Of a DNA stretch of 64,000 nt, positions 43,080 through 54,495 are shown piece by piece. Location of the stretch: the NCBI GenBank assembly GCA_008828725.1, contig MEHQ01004543.1, positions 230,528 to 294,527 on the forward strand. The letters run 5' to 3'. The position numbers and the translations under genes are program-made. Below the pieces are notes generated by a model. That model ran no database searches. It worked only from the letters and a program-made list of their open reading frames with translations, and was not told the DNA's origin. Each line of letters starts with the position of its first letter. The stretch's first letter is position 1. The stretch comes from Saccharina japonica. Lineage: Eukaryota > Sar > Phaeophyceae > Laminariales > Laminariaceae.

Positions 43080-46000
43080 CTACCACGGCATGTTTCTCTC
43101 GGCAAAGGGCACATCCGGTTGCAGGTCGAAGGCTGACAACCACCCCCTGCTTCCCAGGGTCTTCCGCACTTCGGCTTCGTTCTCCTTGCATAGCCACCCG
43201 TGCGCTTCCTTCAGAACTTCCAAAACCTGCATAAAAGTAGAGTCAAGTTGCGCGAATCGTAATTGCAGCCAGGATGCCGTTGAGAAACGCGCTTACGGGA
43301 GCGCCATGCACCTGGTCTATGATTGCACTACTACTGGCAAAACACGATCGCCCGTTTAAAAACGGAGTCGAAAGGGCAACGTTGTCTATAAAAGCCCCTC
43401 ACAGCTCACAGCCACACATTGGACTCCCTGCTGCAGTTTTTGCTCACATGATGGCAAAGCAAAGAAAATAATCGTGTCGTTGCAAGTTAGTCAAAGGCTA
43501 AAAGCTTGAGCGACAGGATGCCTATTCGTATCCTGTCCCTGTCCTCACACACTGCCTCGTGCATCGGTAAGGTTAGACACATGCAACTATCCTAAAATGC
43601 AAGGTATCTGTCCCTCGGGCCGTCTTCCATGGTAGCATCACAGTTGTAGGCAAGGAGCGCGCGGGGGGTGAGTCCACTCCAATCAGGCGGATCATGACAG
43701 CTGCCATACCGAATCCCTTTGTGGAGTGATCAACTTTACTGGGAGCTGCGGTACCGTGGCGCTGTAAAAACGAGGCCTACCTTGTCTTTGTTGGGGCAAC
43801 TTTCAGGAATGTGGGGTTCCATGTCGACGTCGGGTCGGTAGGGGTAGCCCGGTGCGTAATAGCTCCAAGCATCGATGTTTTCTTGTTCCGACCTTTCCGG
43901 CTTGCGCGCGCTCAAGTTTCGCTCTAGCGCCGCGTACCTGGTCGTCACCAAATGATTCACGCAGTACGGCAATGTCTGCGCGGGTCGATACAGAACCATT
44001 TTGCATGATGCCACAGAGTCGTGCGCGACCACCGAGTGCAAAGTCTACTGGCATGAAGGGTTTCAGTCTGCTGCATCACGCCTGCGGCTACTGCGACCAA
44101 TGTCGCCTTTGCTGTCACCTCTCGAAACGTAGTCGAGTAGTACAAAGACGACCATTGCAGAAGCCATTCAGGTGCTCCGCGGCGGCACCTTCATCAAGGC
44201 CAAACGCCAATAACAGGAGTAACAGGGTGCGATGGCATCGTGGCGACAGTGCGCCGACCGGGGGTGCTGTGCTTCCATATGTTGCACAGCGCATACAAAA
44301 GGTGCGTATAAGGCGGGCAACTGCCATAAACGGGATGTTGGAGGCGCGGGCATGTGGGGCGTATTCAGACGGCCAAGGTATGGAATGGATGGCCCCGACG
44401 TGTTCGATGTCACGGCGAGGGTCTGTCACCGACTGGGGTTGAGTTTAGTTATTTGAGTCTTGCCGGGGCATTGGTAGGGTATGCTAAAAAACCTCTACTG
44501 CCCCCGATAGTTAAGCTCCTTGCGTCTAGAATCGAGCCTAATGTGCAGCGCCCGAGGTTTCAGAGCAATGGGGGCAAAAATCCCGAAGCATGTGTACCTT
44601 TGTACGGGCAGAAGAAATGGGCGCGTACAGTATCTGTGGTGGTTATACTTGTAGCAATAGCAACTGACCTACTGAAGACACGTGACTAACTAGGCCACTG
44701 TATAGTGCTATATAGCCAACAATCGGTTTTCGTTCGAGTTATACCTATAAAGCAATACCTGGTATATACGTTTGATGTATGCCCTACTTATGCCTTCTCC
44801 AACTTGCACGAAACTAAGGTATTGCTTAATCTCACCTGTCCCTCGCGTACTCGTACATGCCCCACGCGGCCACGATATTCCACAGCCAAACGATGTGCGG
44901 CATGAACACCCCTAGAGACGCGCGTGATGAAATTGAAAGGCGGGGACAGACGTGGACGTTACGAATGCTTCGGCAGGGTGGCGGGTAACGTAACAAGTTC
45001 GAGGACCAAATATGTATAATCTCTCGAATGACCACAACGCACGCCTGCACTCTACCGGAAAACGTTTGTTGTCGTACTGTTGTATACCAGGTACAGGGAA
45101 TAAAAAACAAACACTAATGAACGGCGATCTACAATCGACAGCGGCTTGTGGGCGGTTGGGCATAATCGGAACTCTTAAGCCACCAGTACCAGCTACCGTT
45201 GACCCGCTTCATAGCACGGCTTGACGGCGTGCTCCATGCACACTATCACACCTAATTACGCGCCGTTGAAGTTTGTGTGGGCAAAGCCTTTTCGCATGAA
45301 CGCAAAACATGTTCCAAGTCTGAGGGTGACGATTTCTTTCGTAAATAGAAACAACTAAAAATACAACATCGTGCGGTGCCACCCCGCCCTTTGCAGTATT
45401 CAGGGTGATACACCACGCCAAGAGCTCAAGGCATGGGATGGTTGGTAGCGTCTTACCCGTGGGCGTACCGGCAGCCTCTGGCAGTCCGTGCCACCACGTC
45501 GCCATCCATTGTTCGCCCAACGTATCCACCATACGTGCCCTGAACAAGCAAGCAAGTGTTTCCGTTAGTAAGAGGTTAGTTTCATGCCGAAAACTAAGTG
45601 ATTTCATCTCTACCGACGAAGCGCCACGGCCGCATCATAAATCATGTGGTTTCCTAAACGGTGCAACAACATCTTCAATAGTAGCAATTTTTTTCAATCA
45701 CCTCAAAGCCTTCTGCACAGGCGAAACGATGTCGGCAGCACGGTGGAACATTCTGGCAGCGGTCACGTGCTCGTCAAAGTCCGACGGTCTTGACACTCCC
45801 ACGCTCTGCCAGAGTTCCATCCATCAAAATCGCCCATACATGGAGTTGGCAAGGCCGAGGGCCGCAAAACAGCAAATAAAACGTGTTCGAGTGTCAGCAA
45901 AAACATCGTAGCGCTCTTCTTTTAATACGTATGATACTAGTAGGTGCTTTGAATCGAGAGGTCGACTCGTGCACGGGGTTGGTAGTTCACGACGAGCAGT

Positions 46001-49000
46001 GGGCGAAGCCCCGGGTTGCGATGAGGCGGTGATAATATGTATATTATACCTGGTACCAGGTAGCCATCATAGAGATCGAAGGGGAGGTATAGAAATAGCT
46101 GCCAGGCGTCGGCATCCATCTGTGTACCAGGACCCGAAATAGCTCATATGTTCCCCTCCCGAAAACCTAAAACCGGGACATAAAACATCCCGATCAACCA
46201 CCGCGAATTTTCCACGGTTACTAGCGGTTACATCTAGCAGATATTGGTACGAGTAGATCCAACAGCCCTCCTGATCGTGACAATATCGTGGTCATGTGCC
46301 ACCCTAGAGTCAAGCTTATAAAACAATAATGTTTTTATCCAAAATTTTCAATCCAAACAAACAAAACAGCCTAATTCCAATACAAATCGCCTAAAAACCC
46401 CAAAAACAACATACCAGGTATCAGTTACACCCTCAAAAAAATAAATTCCAGAACCTCAACAAATCCAAGATATCATACCTCCAAATTCTCAATTCCAAAA
46501 CCTCAACAAATCCAAGGTATCGTACCTCCAAAATTGAAAAATGCTAAAACCCAGCATCCTTTCATATTGTGAACATATCAAAACCCACCCGAAAATCAGA
46601 AGCTTAAATTCAAGACACAAAAAACAAAACAAAAAAGTCCCAAATCCCCGCGACAACAATAAATATACCGTTCTCAGTACCGCCTACAGATCCAAACACA
46701 AATCTTCGTTTTTTTTCAAGCAACGTATGGTATGGGAACATCCATTTGAAAGTGCCCAGAAGGAAGACCCAGTAATTTCAAGTCAATATTCCAACTTCTC
46801 GCGGCGTAAAAACAATGCTGATCGCGGTTGACACGATGTTGTACTACGTCCACCAGCTTTCGATCGTGGTCCGAATCATTCAAACCCTAGGAATATTCCA
46901 GGAAACGTCCTATCGCAGTACTTGACTCGTGGCTCCTACCTCCGACCAGCTGCAAAATAATCGTCGTCGCGGAACTACGTAAATTCCCGGGGGCTATATT
47001 ACGCCAAGAAAACCCTTCATTCCAAAACTCAAGCAACGCAAGCAACGAGTACTGGTACTAACATTTATGATCAAGTCAAGCCGAATCTAATATTTCGTGC
47101 CGGCAGTTCTATTGTACGACACTCGATCGGCCAACGGCACCTGATTTCTTGTGCATGAGATGTACACAAAGTGCACAACCAACTCCTCCTCTTTTGGTAG
47201 GGGGAGCACCCATGCAAGAACAGCACTAAATTCATAGCGGGCGGGGGGAGAGGAGGGACATCCACTCTGCCATACCAGTATGTCACGGCGGTGAAAAAAT
47301 CCTTGGAGTTCCGTCGAGTCCTAGTACTGAGGAGCCCACAGCTTTTCAACACGCCAACTATTCCACGCGTGGCTACAAGCACACCACAACAGTATATACG
47401 GAAGAACCGTTTGCACGCTCATAGCCACGAGGGCTAAGAGCTCCAGAGAGGGCCGCGTAGCTTCCTGATGCTACAGTTTACACCCAAGCAAACTTATCAA
47501 TACTCACGAATGTGTGGGCCACCGGTTCCTGCGCCCACTGCCATAGGCTGTGGAAATCGATTGGTGTGACGCCTGACTCCGCGCAGACGTCAACCAGCAC
47601 CTGTGGCAGTCCATTGCGGTGGGAGCAGGTCATAATTTTTGTGCGGGAGAGCCTCCGAATCACAGCGGTTCGACCCCAGAGACCGCGCATCCCTTGCTCC
47701 TTCCTTGCAATCGATATACCTACCCAAGCGTTCGCAGCCCAAGCAGCAGGACGGCCAGCACTAGAGTAGCATCAACCCTAACCGCGACGGCGACATAGTA
47801 GTAACGGCGCGCAGAACAGCGACGTATACTCCTATGCTCGCACTCCGCTTTTCCTACGCTTCTGCGTTTGGCATCGGTTTCCACCGAAACCTCCCTTCAC
47901 ACCAAGATATGTGCGAATAAAAACATGGCGTCGCGCGAGCAAACTCAATGATGGCGGACGGTACAAACGGACGAACGAGACCAGCGCGAAAGGAAGAAGC
48001 ACATCTACCTAGAAACGACAGCGGTGTCGTAGCCCACCTTCGAAGGCTTGTACAGCTTCCCGCCCTTGTCGTTGGGGGAGATGCAAAACACGCCCATGTC
48101 CAACGAATGCGCTAGCTTGACGTTGTCCATGTTGCCGTCGCAACCTCCCAGCTCCGGGTTGGTGCCTGACGCCGTGTAAGACCCAATGAACTAACCAAGC
48201 CAGTTGTATGGTAATCATGAGGGACAAATAGGCTGTGAGACTGTGTAAGGCAGGCCAATCGTTGTGACCACATCCGGAAAATACTGCTGCACCGGCAGGA
48301 TGATACCGCTGATGCTCAAGTCATTTTTAGCTCATTTTTTTCTATGCCGCGAGGTATGCATTGACGTAGCCTCGAACAGCTACAGTGTGTGCGAGGAACC
48401 TTGGGTGGCTTCGTTTAGCATTGTATTGACAATTACACCGCCGGATCAAGAGGAGTGGGCTGCTTTCCGAGTTCTGTTTTATCTATGGCGTCTCTTCTAG
48501 ACGCGCACGTAGCGGTTCACTTCTCCCTGCCCACGTTGCCGGGACTTCAAATGGGTTGGCCCGCTCTTCGGAGCGCGAGATCATCTGACACTTGTCATAA
48601 TAAACACCCAGTCGTTCCTTGGTACCCGTAGCCATTTGATCACTTGCAAAGACCTTTCATTAGCGTTGTCCTTCACAGTGTTCGAGTTTTCTTCTGCTAG
48701 GATCAGTATCTCTACACTCAACCACCGCTCGCCTTTGTCCGCATTACGTCGTCAACGCAAACCTCCTGATGTTTAGCCCTTTGTCCCTTGCAGTGACGCA
48801 CTCATGTGGGCGAATCGAAACTAAAGGCCGCATAAATCAAGCAAACAACCAATACGCTACCCGCAGCTTTGGGCCTTACATGGTAGTGGATGTTCATGCA
48901 GTCGAACCGTTTCGAAGAAATCGCCGCATGTATGACAGGGGCATATCCGTGAGTGCTGAAGCCGATCCAGCGTATCTTGCCGGCAGCCCTGTACTCCTCG

Positions 49001-51085
49001 AGCACATCAAGACAGCCCCCTTCTCTCAGAGTCCAATCGAGCCTCTGCATGGTGTTGATGCCATGCACCGATAAAATGTCGAGGTAGTCCACCTGTGCGT
49101 TGCGCCAACCAATTGGCAAGCGTATGCGCGGTACCCACAGCTAATCAGACGCATCGCGACGGCAAGGACTTCTACTACTTCAAGGGCCAATAGTGCGGGT
49201 GAAGCTGACCGTGCGCGTGCGTTACTTTCGGGGCAGTCAGGACAGGACTGCATCAGAAAACGACACACACCAGACGTAAACCACTAGAACGCTGCGGTGT
49301 TCATTGCATCGCGGTTTACGTGGCGGGCAGGCGCAGCTGCAAGGCTCCGCATTCTCCGCTCCTGAAATATAAAATCGAACAGAATTTACATTTTGACCGA
49401 CGGTATCACACTCAGGCCCCCTTGTCCATCGACATATATTTAGCTACCTAGTGTGAGCTGGGCTTCCTCTTTCCAGCAAGAAGGAATGAGCCTTTTCCTT
49501 TCTGAAAGGCATGCCCATGGAAGAGCCCGTACCTGGAGTTTCTTGAAGCTCAATTCCAGGCGTTCGCGGAACTCCTTGGGGTCCTCTTGGGGGGGAATCT
49601 TAGTCTGCAAGATGAACTGTGATCGGTCATGCTTCTTGAGGGCGTGTCCAAACTGTATTTCGCTCGTGCCGTAGATCTGATCAAGGACACGGTATTGGTG
49701 AAATGGCAGCGTGAGCACGAGGAGTACTATTACTGTAGCCCCCTCCCCTTGATACAGAGCCTTTTTCGGCAGTTGGCATTGTGAATTTGGCTCATACAAA
49801 CATTTCCGAAACATCGTAAAAGTGTGAAATAATAGATCATGGGGGAGATTTTGATTGCCTCTGAGAGACCGCAGGGATGGGGTAGTCGGGACTCTTGAGT
49901 ATAGACTAGTGTCAAAGCATTCTGGACGGAAATACCATGCCATAGAGGAATCCGCACACATTCACACCCGCAGCAAGTGGCACAGGTGAAGAGTGCTCGC
50001 GCTCGGTACTGGTCAAGTAGTACACGGGGAAAAAACGAGCATCGCAATAACCCAACAGTTGTGGACAGCCCACCTGCGCTGTCTCGAAGTGGTTGATGCC
50101 CAGCTCGAGGGCCCTGTCGAGAGGAACAGGGGCCGGAAGGTGACGCTTAGGCATTGAGCGCATGTTGCGCAGTCGCAAGCAAGAAAGCTAAGCAGCTCTC
50201 GACGATACACAGCCTATGCACCAAAATAAACACCTGGTATTGCATTATGAGGTGTGCCTCCAACCTTGAAGTTGATTTTTTGTGCGGCGATTCGTCGACT
50301 CCTGGGTTTCGTTAACACACTATCAACAGCGCAGCTTCGCGTTCCTTCCCGTCGAAGGTATCAGATGTAGGGCTTGCACGAGTTGGCTGACGTCGCATCA
50401 AGCGTTTTGGGCAAATCCTAGCCTTACATCGTCTCACAAACAATGTCCCCGAATATATATTCACGCTTGGTCCCCCCACGAATCCCACCGCATGCCGCTC
50501 AAAAAGGTTTGATAAATCTGGGGTGGTGCTGTATAATTCCACTGGCGTACACTCGAGTAGATATCTCGGCTAATCGAATGAGAGGCGTGGCTTACTTGTC
50601 TACGATAGCTTGGAAGTTCTCGTCGCACTCCTTCGTGATGTCGCTGTTGCTAGCCGTGGCTTGTTGCTTCCACGTGAACTGTTGCCGCATGCCGCCGCAG
50701 GTGATAATTGGCATCATGAGCTCTGTCCTCCCGAACCTCACCTGCAGAGACCACGGCCATAAACGTCGGAAGAACGCACATAATAACCATGCGGGGGCGT
50801 CAAACCATGCACTGTTCAGCGGTCAGCGAGCGACTAAAGCACACGGGCAGCCTTCACCTTCACGCCATGGACTTATCTTTCGTGACGCGAGGAGCCTATC
50901 GCCGGTCGTGGGCTCACCTTAGGGCAATCCCACTGCTGGGGAACCTTGTCTCCTCTGTATTTCTGCAGAGGATCTGTGCGATTCACCATCGTCTGGTAAG
51001 ACTCTCGCAGCTTGTCCAGCAGGTCGGCCTCAGGAAGTCCTTTCTCTGAGAGCCGGAAATACTCAGCTCTCATCTGGCGGAACAC
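43080..51085 (-). CDS. aldo/keto reductase, at least 12 exons
   Basis: Exons (minus): 51085-50918, 50741-50596, 50113-50074, 49676-49533, 49092-48880, 48190-48038, 47600-47508, 45805-45702, 45539-45457, 44911-44836, 43937-43781, 43226-43080; 507 codons, every junction GT-AG with matching phase. It is an NAD(P)H-dependent oxidoreductase with a TIM-barrel fold. FGRTEL opens the barrel. GINHFETAQIYG carries the catalytic Asp position as Glu (E115) and Tyr (Y120); LQTK gives Lys144 and LSVHGI His176. WIGFSTHG, MGVFCISPNDKGGKLY, HTFSVGVSRPSDFDEH and MATWWHGLP follow the long AKR subfamily that in bacteria ends in a 4Fe-4S motif. Here that region keeps only one Cys (ESCPNK), so the cluster is probably lost. 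Residues before FGRTEL form a ~58-residue extension. The start is unresolved: Met5 of the first exon read here, or an upstream exon. Substrate unknown. Confidence 0.88.
45806..47507 (-). other. longest intron of the aldo/keto reductase gene
   Basis: 1702 bases from TTC|GTGAGT to CTCTGGCAG|AGC. AT-richer than its surroundings around 46300-46720, with a run of AAACAAAACAGCC-like and CCAAATCTC-type sequence. No gene inside. The other introns of this gene (0.18-0.97 kb) show nothing notable. Confidence 0.6.
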
Positions 51086-53860
51086 CTGCCATGCAACGTA
51101 AACAAAACCACACCGTACGCTGAGCTCCTCAATTGTCAGGCTTGCAGCTTGTATGAGCTGTATGAGCGGAATGCAAGTACAGCGACGACACGCATGCGCA
51201 TGCACCTTCACCAGGACTCTCGTGCCTGCGCTTGCCCAATTAATGCATGAAATATCACGGTGTGTGTTGACGCTTTCTGTACGTCATAATCTGATGATGC
51301 CTGCTATTCGTGTTCATTGCCACATAAAGGTTTATATTACCTCTTGGCGCTTTCCTCACACAGCAGCTTCAAATTTAGCTGCCGGTACACATTTCTATGG
51401 TGCACAATCTTTTGACGTTTTCAATGAGGTCGTTTTTTTTCCTGCATAGGCAAAAAAGCCTCTTCATACCGGGGTGCGCACAGGCTTCCATTATATAATT
51501 AGTCTGTCTGTTTTGTACTGTCTGCTTGCGTATTTTCGTAGTTTATTGAATGCGAGAGTTGTACCTGACCGATTTCCACAAACCCGGTGTCTAAAGAGCC
51601 GGGCGAGCTTGAGCTAACGCGTGGGATTTGTTTCGTGGCACGCTGTCTCGAGGTGGTCGCGTGGCTGGGATGCTGCGGTTTTGGTGGTGTGTTTCAAGTG
51701 CGGCGGGATTTCATTCTGTTTTCTTCGTTTGTTTTACTTAAAACACACACGGCCTACGGCGTGTATCAGGCAGCCTTGCCTCATTTACCTCTCCACTAGC
51801 AATGAGCCCGCGTTTTGCCTATCTATCTAGTCTATATAGACTGCATGATGCCCAAATAATAACTTCAAAATATAGCTGTCGTTAAAATCAATTTGTGTTG
51901 TTTTATTATCTATCACACACTCGGAAATCACCTTTTGGTAAGCTCCCCCGTGCAACTGTCGAAGATTCTATCAGAGGGATCGAAAAAAATTGTCGTCTGT
52001 TTTCAACACATCAGCTGCCAGAAGTTTTTTTTATCAGATGCCTGGTCGGCGCCCGCCACATACCATCGGCCGAAGTGTGAGAACTGTGATACTAGGGTGG
52101 GTCGGAGCCCCTAACCAGCGCGATCCGTTCAGAGTTCATGACGCAATCGTTGGGTTTGTCGATCGATGTCAAACTTGAAAAGTGGTTTATTTCTTGTATG
52201 ATACCAGGCATCAACTGCGCACGAAGTATGATATCATAGAGGGATCGAGAGTTCTTGTCGTCTGTTGTCAACACATCAACTACCAGAAGTTTTTTTATCA
52301 GATGCCTGGTCGGCGCCCGCCACATACCATCGGCCGAGGTGTGAGAACTGTGATACTAGAGTGGGTCGGAGCCCCTGACCAGCGCGATCCATTGAGAGTT
52401 CATGACGAACTCGTTGAGTTTGTCGATCGATGCCAAACTCGAAAACTGGTTCATTTCTTGTATGATACCAGGTATCAACTACGTATGATATCATAGAGGG
52501 ATCGAGAGTTTTTGTCGTCTGTTGTCAACACATCAGCTGCCAAATGTTTTTTAATCAGACGCCTGGTCCGCGCCCTCCATATATCGACCGAGGTGTGAGA
52601 ACTGTGACGTTGATATCTGACAATCTAGCAATTGGGACCATGAGTATATGCGCAACACAACAACATCACTCGTACAACCCCCCACACGATAGCTTCCGCG
52701 AGAGCATGGTCGCGTCGACATCGATAACTGGCAATCTGGTAGTTGGGACCATGAGCATGCGACTCCACGGCTCGTCGAGCATCCTCTAATACCTTAGTCA
52801 GCAGTAGTGGTAGCAGTTACACCAGTAGTACGTGTTAATTTTTCACCGCATGCACCAATTGATAAGACCGTCCGCCATTCCAGTGTGCGTTTTGGTTTGT
52901 CTGGTGCTACTCGCGACGGATGCTGATTGTATATACGAGTATGCCTATCTGATATGTTGTATGAGTACGTATGGCCTGCCTTTCGCCGCATCGGCGGACA
53001 CGGCTGCGTGGAAGGTATAACGCCAAACGAGAAGAGCATGTGGACGCTTGGCATTGAGACGATAGTTTCTCGCGCAGTTGAAAAACACAAAAACCGCACA
53101 GAAACTTGGCTGTTAATAGGCAAAACTCATGGCCTTCGAGAAGACAATTCGCCAAGAAACGCAATACTCTTCCAATGGATATTTTACTGCTGTACCCCTG
53201 CCGCCAAAAATCCTCTCCGCAACATATCGCCATAAAACTTCGCACACCAGTATATACCTCAGCTATAAAACCCCTTGGAAGAACTACATGCCTCTAAGAG
53301 CACACGGCACTTAAAATGCCCCACGAAGTCAACGCACGTCAGGCACTCTGTTTTAATGAAAAAAACAAAAAAAAACAAAGCCCACGATACTCAACGCAGA
53401 TTGAATTGCCCACGAAGCCAACACTGCCCGGAGTCCACAACGACTCAACAATAACTATATCGTACTAAGAACTACCTGATGTGAAATAATGCTGAAATAA
53501 ATAATACACGGCGCGAAATAATACCGTATACTAGTACGTAGCGCACCCTTGGCCTGCTACCTGACGCAGTATCTGACATACATTGTCTGAGGGCCAAATA
53601 AGTGATGAGAACAACCAACAAAGTAAGCACATACTTTACGCCGTAATACCAACAACAATGTCGATCGCATTACAGCGCAATTGGCATATATATACGTACC
53701 AGGTACTCGTACTGTAGATAATGGGATATTGTAGTCTACATCAATCAATACATAATATGTATTCAGCTCCTATTAAATAATAATATATTATTAATAGTAC
53801 AGCCAGTAGCAGTACAGCCACAGTGATACAGACTGGTACTACGAACTACGTATATTTAAT
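51086..53860. other. upstream region of the aldo/keto reductase gene
   Basis: May hold a first exon and the promoter of the minus-strand aldo/keto reductase gene; none was identified. Contains the ~260-bp tandem repeat (51985-52640). No other gene is supported. Confidence 0.4.
51985..52640 (+). repeat. tandem repeat, ~260-bp unit, about 2.5 copies
   Basis: TGTCGTCTGT begins units at 51991, 52256 and 52513 (spacings 265 and 257). Each unit has TTTTTTATCAGATGCCTGG, CCACATACCATCGGCCGA and GGATCGAGAG. The third copy is incomplete. Short frames across it differ between copies, so it is not coding. Confidence 0.85.
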
Positions 53861-53867
53861 AACATCA

Positions 53868-54157
53868 GTCCCGATGGTCTAGTGGTACCCTCGAACGCTT
53901 CCACGTAAGAGCTTGTTTCCGGGGATCGAGTCTCATGTGGGTCGAACTTTTGAGTTTATTTGCAAACATAAAAAAAAAAACGGAATCAACTGCTGAGAGC
54001 GCCTACTACTTGTAGTAGCGTGGGTAGGCACAATTCGATGCAAGTCGACGACGAGAGAAAGGGCTGAAGATTTCTCGCGATAAAAATGCAAGGCACGAAC
54101 CGTAGTGGGGGAGAGGAGCCTACTTTGTGACCCCAGATCTGAGTTACGACTAGAAAG
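53868..54157 (+). mobile_element. SINE-like element with tRNA-derived head, copy 1
   Basis: The head (about 53868-53942) has an A-box-like TGGTCTAGTGG at 53875 and a B-box-like GGGATCGAGTC near 53922, as in tRNA genes. The stems pair poorly, so it is not a functional tRNA. The shared body follows ~90 bases later: AATTCGATGCAAGTCGACGA, TTCTCGCGATAAAAATGC, GGCACGAACCGTAGTGGGG, TGACCCCAGATCTGAG. Confidence 0.6.
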
Positions 54158-54224
54158 ACTAGGAAGGAGAGAGAAAATAAGGGCGAAGATGATATATAAA
54201 AGGAAGTGTTCCCGGCGTCCCCGG

Positions 54225-54495
54225 TGGAATGGCAGGTGCATCTCCTCCCTGTTAGAGTCAAGATCGTGGGTTCGAGCCCCCCAGAGTGCATGCTCGTGCT
54301 CGTAGGGATTTTTTCTCGCAAAAAAAAATTATTGACTAGCGGAAAGCGCGAGAGCGGAAGTTGGCAAAATTCGATGAAACTCGACGAGCGTTGGGAAGGC
54401 TGAACACTCTGCGCGATATAAACGAAGGCAAGGACCGTAGTGGGAGGAGGGGAGGAGCCTACTTTGTGACCCGGGATCTGAGTTACGACTACAGC
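54225..54495 (+). mobile_element. SINE-like element with tRNA-derived head, copy 2
   Basis: The B-box GGTTCGAGCCC lies at 54269-54279, with a plausible A-box about 30 bases upstream (TGGCAGGTGCA). The body begins near 54365 and repeats CTACTTTGTGACCCGGGATC. It sits directly behind copy 1 with the same head-to-body spacing, which argues for head and body being one unit. Confidence 0.6.

Noticed and set aside
53868-53945. Functional tRNA gene
   Set aside because: A- and B-box-like motifs are present, but acceptor and anticodon stems do not pair well and a repeat body follows, so it is better read as a SINE head.
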